A stretch of 60,000 bases of DNA from Hydractinia symbiolongicarpus (Eukaryota > Cnidaria > Hydrozoa > Anthoathecata > Hydractiniidae). The notes under the pieces were generated by a model, which was not told the DNA's origin, searched no databases, and saw only the letters and a program-made list of their open reading frames with translations. The DNA lies in contig NC_079886.1 of assembly GCF_029227915.1 (NCBI RefSeq), positions 8,186,001 to 8,246,000 on the forward strand, given 5' to 3'. The position numbers were made by a program, and so were the translations under genes. Of this stretch, positions 48,261 to 60,000 are shown piece after piece. Position 1 is the stretch's first letter. Each line of letters begins with the position of its first letter.

Positions 48261-51200
48261 TAATACATGTACACGAAACAACAGAATATTGCTTTAATTA
48301 AATGAGCCTGTAATGGATTTGATACGGTAACTTACCAGGCTAGGAATAGTTTTGGCGTTTCCACCAAGCAAAAGTAATTTTGACATGAAAAACGGAACAT
48401 TTTCAAACTAGGAGCTGATTTTTTATGAAATGGCTCGCTACGAACTGCCTAATAGGTTAACAAGTAAGATTGGAACGAAACCAAACTAAAGTAGCGAGCT
48501 AATAGGAATAACAGTGTAACGAAACAAAGCTAAAGTAGCTAGCTAGTTCATAGGAAAACAAGTAAATGTCGAACTAAGCCGGAGTGAAGAGGTTTGCAAT
48601 GGCTTACAAGGCTTACATGTTAAGTGCGCTAGTTGTTCAACTGCTCGACTCGAAGATAAATCAGTAAGGCTAGTAAAACTAATAAAGGTTTAACAACCCA
48701 ATATTTCATTAAAGAAAAAAGGGACAGGAGGAACAGAAGAGCGTCATTCTTCCTTAGGTCAGATTTAACTTCGATACACTACTAGCCACAGGCTAAAATA
48801 GTTTCGGAAAAGTATTCAAGGCCTGTAATAGTCGGGGAAAATGTTGTCATTATGTACTATAGCTGCTCAATTTTCTTAATCAAACAATTTAATGTAATTA
48901 TCCTCTTTCTAATTCGTTGTTTTATTCCCCATTTTGTTTCCATTGTGGTCCTTGTTTATGTAGGTAGACATCGTATATCACCTTTTTATGATATAGATCC
49001 CCCTGCCAATTATTCTATAATAATATGTCATGAGAATAGATATTATTTTCTTTTAGTATAACGACATTTTGGGAACAAAATAGTCTTGAAGGTTTGTTTT
49101 ATGTGCTTAAAACATTCTTAGCATACATAGAGCTGATCAATCAATTTAGCATCAACTGACTTAGTGACAGTGCCGTTACAACATTCTGTAATAATAAATA
49201 GGATAATATCAAGTTTATTGAAAATACATTTTAGATGGGATTTCACCATTCGATTACTCAAATTTCAAAGTTCAAGAATTACTGGAATAATATAAATAAA
49301 AAGTTCTAATTTTTAAGCAAAATATACTGCATTTGACATCTCTGGAACAACTTTAAGCAGTAATCTATTTCAGGAGGAGTTTGACATCACATAAAAATAA
49401 GTTTCAATGACTGTCAAAGTTCGTCTTTATTTACGCATTAAAAGACGTCGTGACTGGAACTTGACAACCACACGTATACACATTTATGCACACGTTTAAA
49501 ACTTAGAATTTCGGTAATTGCATGATGCAAATCCACTTACAGCACTGCATAAACACTCATGGAAATATTAAAATATACTCAAAACGAACTTTTTATATTC
49601 TCAATCAGGTCAGGTCGAACATTTTCAGTTAAAGTATAACACTATTCTTGAACTTCGATCTTTCTTTTTGCAAAACGATTTATTTCACTTGTTGAATGTT
49701 AACCCAACCACCTTTTAAATTCGCTCCCAACACAAGCACAGGATAATAGTTAAACTTTTTATAAGACAACCACATGAGATTTCTAAAAGAAAGAATGTGT
49801 AGAACAAGTGGTGAAGTTTGCGCATCTCTCAAACTATGGTTATGTCTATCCGGCTTATCTATATTATTTGTTGTCTTTGAGCCAAAGGTGGCAGCTGCGA
49901 GTACCAACGGGTGCTTACGGCTAGATGTATTCCAAATTTATAACTTTTGCCAGAAAACACTATAAGTGATATTTTTAACTTACTTAAAATAGACTCGGCG
50001 TGATATTCTATAGAATTGATATGACTATGTATGGGCAAAAGAAAAAAAGTCAACGATATCGTAAAAAAAGCGTTATTGTGTATGTTTTCTGTGGGACTGA
50101 TGTGTTGTTATATTTAGGCAAGATAAAATTGACGAAAAGAGCAATAGTCGTACAAAATAAGAAGCTGAAACGTTTATTGCAAACTTAACTTCTATCTCTC
50201 AGACTATACGTCAGCTTTGGTGAATATCATTATTGCTATAGATAAAAAAGCCTTAGTCCTATTTTACAACCTTGGATAATTTTAACAAAATAATATACAT
50301 CACTACCAAGATTTTTTTATACAGGTAAATGTGTTATATTGATTGATACCCTCGTAAAATATTTCCCTCCTGGAAGTTGTCAGATGTTCTTTTGAAATTT
50401 AGGCATTTTGATTTCTGATGATGACATTAAGATCTATATAAGCATTAATTTGTTCTTAAATGTAAATGTTAAAAAATATCGTATAGCATCGCATAGCTTT
50501 CGTTTGTCGTATTTTTGTTCAAAGTTAAAAAAACAAATTAGAAAAGTCGATTGATCGATTTTACCTCCAACCAAATTTTGGGGAGTTGCGGAAGCTATTA
50601 ACAGTAAGAAATTACTGATTAACCAACTTGGTTTTGTTGCAATTATGTTCTTAAGTTACACAAGCTTTTATATACTAATTTTTATTTCTTATGGTTGCTC
50701 TTAAACAGTATGCGTAATATGATTTATACCTTCTCTACAAAATGTCTATCGATTAAAAGTAATGAACTTCTTGGTACGTTTTAACCAGAAAAATATTTTC
50801 AACAAATATTTTCATAAACCGAATAGCCGACATATATTAATGGTTGACGAATACTTTCATCCGACGAATTCTATCTCTAGAAAAAGTTTTTTGTTAAATT
50901 ATGTTTCCTTTTTTATGTTAAACGTCAACAGGTAGTTCTAATTTTAAAAATGAATTATAGGGTATTTTGTATGAAATATGATAAATGAAAATGCTGTTTG
51001 TATTCTTATTAATTTTAGTGTATACAGAATGAGGAAAACTTACATTTGCAATATTTTTCTGCGTGACAAAATTTTTACCGTCGAAAATTGTCACTGATGA
51101 AATTAAAGACCGACGGATTTTATACCGATGAAGAATTCAGCGCAGGAAAAATTGTCAATCAATTAAATTTTTAGTACTGCAGGAAAATTAAATATGCCAA

Positions 51201-51869
51201 ACTGCGGCACAGATTTCTTTTGACAATGCATATATCTCTAAACTTATAAATTTAATATTATACTGACAAAGTAAGATGAACAAGATAACAGGGGCTGATA
51301 GAGCACTCACATCTAACAAGAAAAGACTTAAATGAATTCTGTAGCCTTTTGTGCGGCGTTAATATGACAAATAATGTTTCTTACTGACTGATAGCAGAGA
51401 ATTATTAACCAGTCGTACAGAAAATTGTCAAATTAATGCAGGCACCTTATCCATAAACAAAGATACATGAAATAATTCGGTCTGAGATTTGTTGAATAAT
51501 ATAATTCCATTGATAAGAATTATGTGTGGAGTTAAGTTATGAGCTAGTCTGTTGTAATATAGATAATTTGCTCGAAAAATGCGTCAACAAGAAACGTGAT
51601 GCTGGGAATATTACGTTGTTCTTAATATTTAACATCTATATTTTTTACATCAAACAAACACTCTTGAATAAATATCCAAGATTATTCTTACTTGCTGGAA
51701 TTTGCGCATAGATTACAATCGCAGATAGAATTAATAAAACGCCTGTGAAAAATCTTCTTTCGCCTCTATTAATTTTATAACATTTGCTTGGTATACAGTC
51801 TCACCCCAAAGTTAATCTAGGAAGAGGTTTCTTTGCATCACCAAGAACCTAAAAATACAGATCATCAAG

Positions 51870-52310
51870 CTCTATTAATTAATTTAGTCTGCGTTTCCCG
51901 CTAATATTTCAATTTTGAAAATATAGTTGATGTTTTGCGGACACCAAGGCTAAAGGTGATATTTAAGTGAAATAAAGCTTAAAAAACCTGTCTCTTTTGC
52001 AAAATTAAAATTAAGTTATCAATGATATACAACAGCTGAGTAATGCTCATCGATGAACTTTCATTACAAATTATAAAGTATGAATATTTACATTTGTTGC
52101 CTTTCCATCGTTTTGAAGCAATTGTTAACTTATTTGCAGACAGACGCGGGCTGTTCACGCCATAATATAATTGGTACAGTTGTTACGCGTGACGGTGGCA
52201 TGTACTGATGTATCTTTTCCAACTAAATGCATTTTGCATCTTTGTGTGGCAGTGCAATATTAGATAATTACTGTTATTAATATTGGATTCTGAAAATGTA
52301 ATGCAATGCA
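51870..52310 (-). repeat. Unit segment in reverse orientation inside U4
   Basis: 51880-52050 is the reverse complement of the block at 12710-12910 of U1 (also 25350-25560 and about 38095-38250). It shares TTGGTGTCCGCAAA and TTTTGCGAAAGAGAC-type segments. A weaker match continues to 52270 against 12490-12530. It lies before, not after, the AAATCCTG/AACGGTT landmark, and the direct copy is missing from its usual place in U4, so the piece was both inverted and moved. Confidence 0.65.
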
Positions 52311-55300
52311 CAAAATCAAAGAAGGAATATTTTGCCTTGAAAATTATGTATTATAGTAACATAGGAATTATTACAATGTTAAATTAATTAATACAATAAG
52401 GCACGTATGAAGGAAACAGAACAACGGAGACAGTATTTGAACACGGATTGCACTTCTTCACTTATTAGGAAAATCATAAACAAAAAATGTTTCAACAAAG
52501 TCAGCATCAACATAAAAATAGTTAATAATAACGCTTATTAATTAGCTCTAAAAAAGAGAAATCCTGTGCTAACGGTTCTTTGAAATTAAGTGAATAAATT
52601 ACAACTACTCAGTAGAATGGCTTCCTCACAGCATTTTAAAAAGTGTTACTGTAAGCGAAAAAAGGCCAATTCCTTATCAAAAATTAAATGACGAATTATG
52701 ATTTCCTTTTCATTTGAATTATCATCTTAAACGGACATTGTATATAATTTTATAAGAGATTTGAATTTGAGAACATAAACAAAATTATGCGATGTCTGGG
52801 GAGGATGTTTAAATCATTTTCGAGGGGAAGTTGGATGTAGCGAATGATGTAATTTGGAACGAAATATGAGTAAATGAAAAATTTATAGTTAGTCATACTA
52901 ATTGTAATGGTCTATTAAACTTTTATGTCTATTAAACTAGAAGTATAGGCCTAGATCAAGACCTTTTTTAAGCCCCTAGCCAGACTTGAATGAACTTTCA
53001 TTTCTAAGTATTTATTCCTTTACCACTGTTTCGATAAAAGTTTTTTATTCTCTGTAATTTTACCAGGTTTTACTGCTTTCTTCTTACCACATCAACTTTT
53101 TCGCGTACCAAATTTGACAAGTTATTATTCTTATCAAAATATGTGATATTTTCAAGTATTAAATGTTTATCGACCTACTGGTGTTTAGTTCAAAAAATTT
53201 CTGCTGAACCTATCAAAGGTTCGATATAATTATTTTTAGTTTATTTTTCAAATGGAACTTTCCGACACGAAAATGCAAAATGCATTTTGCTGCCAAAAAT
53301 GCACACAATGTGTGTATGAAATAGATTTTTTTTTAGCTTGGCCTGTGTCAGTGAACACGAGGCTATTTAAGTTATGTCTGGATAATGGTACTTGATGTTG
53401 TCAAAAGTCGTTATTTTAATCACAATAACAGCATAATCAAATACTTAGTATACCTTACAGAGTTAAAGTGAGATGAGTAACGTGATAAGGTGCTCAAATA
53501 GAGATTGGTGCATTCGTGCGAATATAATATCCCATACATTCACGACCAATTTTAAAAATGAAATACTATTCCAATCATTATGATTTTATTTTTACCTGAC
53601 CAGCCCTTTATCTTTCAACGTCATTAATGGAACATGTCAAGCATTAAGCTTCAGGACCACTGAATTGGGCGAGGAAATGTTATGATGGAAATTGCGACTT
53701 TGTTATTGCTGTGGAGTGCGCCAACCACAATGCTAATTGAAGATAGTAAATGCGAATATGCTCTTATAACACAAATAAGGTGGCATGCAATGCTACAACA
53801 AAACTCCCTGTTATTTATCTAAGAACTATTGTCTATATTTCATCAGGAATAGCTGAAATCAAACTACTACGACGGTGGACGCTTACAAATACCACATTTA
53901 CAAAAAATGCGTTTGTAATTTAACAATGATAATATTGTACAAGAAACGTTAACGTTATTAATAATTCTAATTAAAGTAGGAAATTGTTAATATCCGCTGT
54001 TCCTTGTGTATTTAAAATGTGCACAAAAAATTGCTGGGTAACGTTAATTTTGGGAAAGACACAGGTTGACAATATACTTCGTAATGTAGAAGATTAATTG
54101 CATAACAAACTTGAAAAATTTCTTTATTTTTTTATTTTGTTTTTTCCTATGTAAAGGCAGCGGTACGGAAAATAAACAGCTTCTTGGAAAGTGTATATGT
54201 ATATATACTTAAAGGAATTGCCAAATCACCGGAATTCTGCTAAGTCACTTCCACAATTTGTTTGGTAATTTTACTGAGTCATGATAGAGTTTTGAGCAGT
54301 ATTAAATATTGCAAACTTGAGGTCTTGTTCCTGTCAAGCGATATTTCCTTCCATTGCGGCAGCGTTTAACTGCAAAATGCGTTCTTATTTTTTTTCTACT
54401 CTGTTAGTAAAAACTGTTTAGTTTATTTTCACATCTCGCACTTGTTGCTTTTATCAATTCTGTTGTGTCAGTAACGTAAATCACTTTTACCAAAACTATT
54501 GTTATCTATCTCCAACACTACTATATAGACCAAAAGCAGAGAAAAAAGCAGAAACAAGTAAGTAAGGGTAAAATTGTTTTATGTATAGTAAGCTCGTTGC
54601 ATACATGAATTAAATGTCTGTTGAGCGACTAAAATACATCACACGCCGTTTATTAAATACCTCTATGTTATGAAACTTCACAATCATTGCGTTCACTGGC
54701 ACTGAACAAACAAGTTATCAATTAACCAGTTTTCGTGGGTATTTGGTCGTCACTAATAAATACTTAAAAACTACGTGCACTTGTCAAAGTTGATGCAATT
54801 ATATTTACTTTGTGTGATCATGCCAAAAAAGTTGCAGACATAACTTTACACATACATTGTTGATATGATAATTATATTTACTAAACCTTCGTTATGAGCA
54901 CAGGTTGAGCAAGCATTATCAAAAACAGGGGAATAATACTCTTATTTAAAAGCGATTTATCATATTTTAACGAACATTCTAGAAATTCTTCTAAAAAAAG
55001 TCCATATATAATGAACGAGACAAAGATAAAAAAACAGTTGCATACAATAATGTTTGCCAGAGAGTTCATTTATAACTTAAAAAGGGTTTAGACAGGTGTT
55101 GTAAATTGATCTTACATATTTATTTAGTTCATGGTGCAATATTTTTTCGCAAAGAAAAACATTTCGTGTCAATTTCCAAAGTGGAATTTAAATTACCGAC
55201 AAATTAGACAAAATAAAACACCTACGAAGAAGTTTATTACACCATGGTCTGAAAATCCAATAGCTTTCTTATTAAAAACAAGACACTATCTTAAATCGGT

Positions 55301-55787
55301 AGTGGGAACCTATATGAAGAAAAAAAGTACCTTTACTAGTCTTTTGTGCTAAACATCGTTTGGTATTCAAACTCAAAAATGTTTTTTTTGTAATAACAAG
55401 AATAAGAATAGACAAATTTCCTGTAATTAGAAAGATATTTGGAATTACGTCACTACCAAAGATTTTAACTTGCGCAACTTAAAATGTTGCCTATATGATT
55501 GTTTTATTACACGCTTTTGAGTTTGTCATTCTTCATTTGCTACAGTTTTCTTTCCCTTTTCTATTTGTTTATTTATTTCTTCACAAATTTATTTATCTTT
55601 TATCAATAATTTTCGTCAAATTGATGACCATTTGAACTACATGTAAATTTGCAATTAAAAATATGTACAATATCAAAGAAAAAATCCTGAGATAATGCGT
55701 TCGTTAGTCACCCAACGTTGATTACGAAAAGAATAGTAAGGTCCACAATCACGGAACAACACCACAGTACATGCGATTATACTAAAA

Positions 55788-56512
55788 CTAGTCGATAAAG
55801 CCCGTGGAAATATCCACTGAAGAGGCAGGATAAAAATGAAAAAGAAGAGTCATTTGAATTTTGATGACGTCAGCAACCGATCCATAACAAAAAATAATTG
55901 AGAACCTTGTTTTCACGTTGCCTCCATTGTGTAGAGCTTAAAGCGCTGATCAAAAAAATGTATATGATTATGCGCTTTCGATGAACGGTTAATGACATAT
56001 AATGGTATAAAAATTTTGCTGACGTCAGCAGAGACCTGTCAAAACACAAAATATTTTTTCAAAAATTTGTGTACCCGTTGCTTTTATCGTATAGATCTTG
56101 AAACGCTGATCAAGAAAATGTATACGATCATATACTTGTGACAAACAGTTGCAGAGATATTAGGCTTTGAAGGTTTTTTGATGACGTCATCATACCGTCC
56201 ACTTCGAAACGGATTTAAGGACCTAGGTTTGGAAAAGTTACCCAAATTGGTCCTGGTGAAAAATCATTGACATAACCACCTCGTTTCCAAGTTATTTGGC
56301 CTCAAAGTTTTAAGTGCACTGTAACGGCTTCATTAATTTAATATAGGATATTGACGTTAAAGTAGTGTTATTGACGTCGCGCCGTAACGTCATAAAACTT
56401 AACATTTGAGACATACTTTTTTCGGCAACTTCAAAGGAGATTTCGGCGACTTTAAAGGAAAATGACGATATCCACTATGACCTTCACATACACTCCGTAT
56501 TATTATAAGAGA
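55788..56512 (-). mobile_element. Non-autonomous Helitron, 725 bp
   Basis: On the minus strand it begins TCTCTTATAATAATACGG and ends with a GTGGA/TCCAC hairpin (plus 55804-55817) twelve bases before the terminal CTAG. It is inserted between A and T: U3 near 41211-41230 has the uninterrupted sequence (ACTAAAATCTGCAATT). No gene inside. It contains two diverged tandem segments (about 55930-56030 and 56085-56195, both with GCTGATCAA and a TGACGTCA near the end) and three TGACGTCA sites in all. Confidence 0.88.
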
Positions 56513-57670
56513 TCTGCAATTATTTAAAGGGTAAAAAACGTTCTAACCCTAAAGAATGCGTACCCTTATTGTTCCCTAAAATATAATTAGCTTTCTAAAT
56601 GTTTAGCTAAAATATAATTATCTAGATTGTTCGTGTTGTTGCCGTCGTGTAGCACAATCCATCGTATTTCTAAAACCTGCTTATTCAAAAAGATTATAGC
56701 TAAATAACTGGCTAGCGGTGTTTTATTAGACAAGGTTTTTATTTAGCTTGGCACAAATATCCTTACCATTATTATTGTTTTTATGTGTTATATTTACCAA
56801 TCTTTACCAACCAATTTTTACTAATAACGAAGCTGTTTTATGAAAATAGGATTTTTAGATCGCCTTTGTTCTGCTAAGTATATAAGTTAGGTAGCTAAAC
56901 ATTTTACCTTAATATAAACTTTGTTAAAAGCCTAAAGTTTTTTTATAGAACGAAATGTATTCACAGGATATTGCAACAATAGTCTGGGTAAGCTGTGAGA
57001 CTTTTACAGTGGGTAAATTTTCCTTACATTAAATTTAAAATTTGTGATGTGGAAAATGTGGAAAATTTTGGGTAAATGTGTTTGCTGGGATATCCTTTAC
57101 TTATATTTAAAACATTGCAGGTAAGTTCCTGAACTAATTGAGTGTTTGGTATCTGTACTTAAATTTGCGTTTAACGCCGGGTTATCCAGCTAGTCTCTCT
57201 AATTAAAACGTGTTGTCTGTATTTGTGCAAATTTATGTTCGTGCTGCAGACACACTAAGAAGCATATGCCATGTATTAGTGTCGACTTTGAGACGGCAGG
57301 CTAATTCCACTAGCTAGCGACTGGTATTAATAACAACAGGAAGAAAAAGTGTAGGCAAATGCATTGTTCTGGTAGTCAGGATTTAAACAAAATTGTCTTG
57401 TTTCAACCCAAGCGACATGTTGCATACATTTTTTTGTAGCCAACACACTCACACTTTAAAGTTATTTGAACAAAAATAAGTATGAACCTTGACTAATAAA
57501 AGCCATTACTGACTTTTATACAGGTCATTAAAACTGGGGAAATGAAATTTATCTTATGTCTTAGTTTTTTATTGTTATTACCTTAAAACTCTAACGACCA
57601 CGAAAAGTTGTTTTCTTTCTCGATTTGATTCACTTCTTTGAATTATAAAAGTGTTCATCTTAATAACTTA

Positions 57671-60000
57671 CAGAAGTATTTAGTAAGATTAATAAAATCC
57701 AACATCCCGTCTGTATTAAAGAAATCCAGCTCAGAATATCTAATTTAAGATAGTATTATGGTAAATAGAACATTATTTCCTAAAAGTACATTTGATCATA
57801 TTAAATGTCGAAATATCAGGGTGATTTTTATAGATAACTTTTTTTTGGTTTCAACAGAAATGATTCTCACCAAAATACAATAAAGTTTAAGTACATTAAA
57901 ATTGGTTGCGTTCAATTATTTCTCCTTTTCTTAAAAAAATAAGAAAGATCTATGTTTGAACAAATCAGCATAACTTTAGGTATTGAGTACAAACATTTAG
58001 GACATACTCATTACCTAAAATTACCAGATCAATCAAATAAATTTTTTTTTAATAATTACTTAAAAGTGCTGATGGAGCCGTATAGCAAGCTAACAACGGG
58101 CCACGTTGAATACCTAATTATTTTCCGACGCGTTTATCCATCTCAAACTATATGGAACGGATCCAGAACATCTAACAGTGACAAGAACCCCACCAAACCG
58201 ATAAGCGCTTAAGGCAAAATTTTAAAAATACTATAATTTATTGACGATAATTAGAATTTTAAAGACGGCTAAATTTCCAATACCAAAAATATGGAAATAA
58301 AAAGGTGTATTAATGATTTTAACGAAAAGTAATTATAGCAGCCATTTATATTTTTTGCTTTCGTTCTCAGATTTTCACTTTATATAAAAGCCAAAAAACA
58401 TCCAATAATTGTGGCTTCCTCAACTTCCCCTACTTTTCTATATCAATTAATCCTGCAAGTACCTATCCATTCCGGACGTTGTGTCTAATTTGGTCCAAAC
58501 AATTCAAGGGTAAAGATGGATGGTTCTTGACGTCTACATTTAGTTATAAGACATCTCGTTTATATTAAACTTTTGTTACGGTTAGGTTCTAACGTCACGA
58601 AAAAGTGTGGTCAATGCTTAACGATTCCAAAAAGAATTAAATAAAATCACAGCAATTACCACTCGGTTTATATAATATCAAAGCGTGCAAAAAGGCACGT
58701 AAAATGAACAGAATAAACATGCGAATTTAAACAGAATTCAAGCAATCTTTTCGGCTGTTTGAGCATGTTACACAGTATCCAGTATCCAGGCGTTATATGT
58801 AAACTCGTTTGGACTTCTACGCACTTCCTAAAACAAGTTGTGATCGTTGATTGTTTAAGCAGTTCGCTTATACACTGCAATTTAGTATTAACCACGAGAT
58901 TAGTCAGTTTTTGTTTTTTATATTTCTTTATATTTTGTCGTTTCTCTTAACAATGTAGTCATGATGCTTGTATAGCTTTTTCAAAATCTCAGATATAGTT
59001 CTAGTTGTAATGGCAACTCTAAATCCAGGGGAATATTCAATTAGCTTTAAACGAAAACCAAAGTCAAAATTAATTATTTTATGACTAAATAGGGTTTTAA
59101 TAGAAATCAAATAACCCTAAATTGCGCAACGGATTCTGAAGCGTTTGGGAGCAACCCTGTGGCTAGAGCTTTTTCTTATCAGGACGTCCTGTTATAAAAA
59201 AGAGAGACTAATAGCCCGGAGTTGGTTGGCTTGGGAAAACACTGTGTTAAGCTAAATTGACATTGAAACGTAGTTTTTTGCGTTGCGGCGCTTTGCTTCA
59301 TGTCGCATGTTATTTGCGTTTTTCATTCATATTAAATTTTCAATTAAATAGTTTTATTTGTACACAATAGGAAAAACAGGTTATTTTAGAATAACAATGA
59401 AGTTATGATCTCTGCTATGTGGATCAAATATATAGATATAATTTATATCCCACATAATGGCCGTAAAATAGACGCATGTGCTGAGAATTATTCCATTACT
59501 TATTGTTTGTGGACTCATTGTTTTAAAAGCTTCAAAATAATCCTTATCACCTAACAATACTAAGAATCTGCTGATGGGAGTTACACCGACATCGAGATGG
59601 CAAACTCCAATACTATTCATGAAACTCTATTGGCCTGTTTAATTTTTAAAACGGCATTGCCATATTCTATAATATACTCTAAGCCAAACGGTTTCCAGGC
59701 TGAAGTTATTGTTATTGTCAACCAGAAAATAGCTAAGAGACAGTTGCACATACATTGTGCACCAAACAACTGAGCATTGCCTTCATTAAATGAGCCTGTA
59801 ACGGATTTGATATGGTAACTTTCGATGCCATGATTAGTTTTGGCGTTTCCACCAAGCAAAAGCAATTTTGACATGAAGAACAGAACATTTTCAAATTAGG
59901 AGCTGATTTGTTATAAAATAGCTTGCTATTAACTGCCTATTAGAATAACAAGTAAAAATAGAACAAAACCAAACTAAAGTATCTAGCTAATAGGAAAACA
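57671..60000 (+). repeat. Array copy U5 (cut by window end)
   Basis: Matches the start of the unit as in U1 (5880 on) and U4 (43209 on). It shares the SINE-like block with U4 and has a private insertion at about 59458-59715. It carries the empty site for the U4 transposon near 59745-59765. Open frames at 57952-58212, 58668-58950 and 58928-59110 are not recognisable genes. Confidence 0.75.
59458..59715 (-). other. Private insertion in U5 with a short open frame of unknown origin
   Basis: About 260 bases absent from U4 at the same place. The minus strand is open in two adjoining frames: one ends ...AVLKIKQANRVS near 59617, the next starts at an ATG at 59620 and reads GVTPISRFLVLLGDKDYF. The residue mix looks more protein-like than the surrounding AT-rich chance frames. 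I recognise no family. It might be a captured exon or a retro-copy fragment, or chance. Confidence 0.25.

Larger units (their letters stand above)
43209..57670 (+). repeat. Array copy U4 (several insertions, one inverted piece)
   Basis: About 14.5 kb. It follows the unit order but lacks a stretch near its start (equivalent to U1 about 6990-7200) and part of the region after 48870. It contains the transposon at 45784-48260, the Helitron at 55788-56512, an insertion near 44472-45311, an SINE-like block shared with U5 and a reversed segment at about 51870-52310. Open frames outside the transposon (for example 43331-43576, 48852-49061, 49680-50188, 51526-51711, 54881-55069, 55131-55352) are not recognisable genes. 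Confidence 0.7.
5150..60000 (+). repeat. Direct tandem array of a ~12 kb non-coding repeat
   Basis: The same ordered landmarks recur head to tail. The block CATAAGTATTAAGTAAGATT and what follows occurs at 5880, 20720 (variant), 43209 and 57671 (variant). The block TAGACATCGTATATCACC occurs near 8634, 33655 and 48964. The block reading GGAAGCTATTAAC occurs near 10093, 35200 and 50589. The block AAATCCTG near AACGGTT occurs near 11880, 37270 and 52558. All are in the same orientation, except a small inverted piece in the fourth copy. No frame stays open across copies, so the unit looks non-coding. Copy lengths differ because of insertions and deletions listed separately. The array runs off the right edge. 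Confidence 0.85.

Noticed and set aside
40538-55352. Similar short frames at 40538-40720 (U3) and 55131-55352 (U4), sharing LNYRQIRQNKTPTKKF
   Set aside because: The DNA is simply well matched between these two copies. In U1 and U2 the same stretch (near 18620 and 28870) is broken by stops and shifts, so the frame is not maintained.
1-60000. CRISPR arrays, rRNA, tRNA, bacterial promoters or terminators
   Set aside because: No short regular repeat-spacer pattern and no RNA gene cores seen; the sequence is eukaryotic in character.

Overview
The window is AT-rich, gene-poor animal-type DNA with no operons, no ribosome-binding-site architecture and no RNA genes that I can support. The recognisable genes all belong to eukaryotic mobile elements: a non-LTR retrotransposon, Helitrons, TTAA-target MITEs, and a cut-and-paste transposon with THAP and SAP/SWIM/YqaJ genes. 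A marine invertebrate, perhaps a cnidarian, would fit, but that is inference; nothing here fixes the species.

Layout. Positions 1 to about 5150 hold no gene that I recognise. From about 5150 to the right edge the sequence is a direct tandem array of a large non-coding repeat of about 10.5-12.5 kb once younger insertions are subtracted. I place copy starts at 5880 (U1), 20720 (U2), 30960 (U3), 43209 (U4) and 57671 (U5, cut by the window), with the tail of an earlier copy (U0) at 5150-5879. The same landmarks recur in the same order in each copy. The copies are diverged, except for one young pair: 12068-20724 (LINE removed) and 24714-30959 are nearly identical.

Insertions. Because the array offers several copies of each site, many insertions can be read against an empty site in a sister copy. 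U1 carries a 5'-truncated LINE (14144-16613). U2 carries a 2.0 kb Helitron (20871-22882). U3 carries two TTAA MITEs (31462-32199 and 41262-42173). U4 carries a 2.5 kb transposon (45784-48260), a 0.7 kb Helitron (55788-56512) and a less certain 0.8 kb insertion ending in a TCTA/TCTC microsatellite.

Genes. The LINE has one long open frame of 648 codons encoding reverse transcriptase and the C-terminal region. The U4 transposon carries two tail-to-tail genes, both broken: a plus-strand THAP zinc-finger plus coiled-coil gene, and a minus-strand SAP, SWIM zinc-finger and YqaJ-type nuclease gene. Both stop at the same point, as if the middle of a larger two-gene element had been deleted. The other short open frames look like chance frames in AT-rich repeats.

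The observations most worth following are this two-gene transposon, the megarepeat array itself, and TGACGTCA palindromes concentrated in three unrelated non-autonomous elements.
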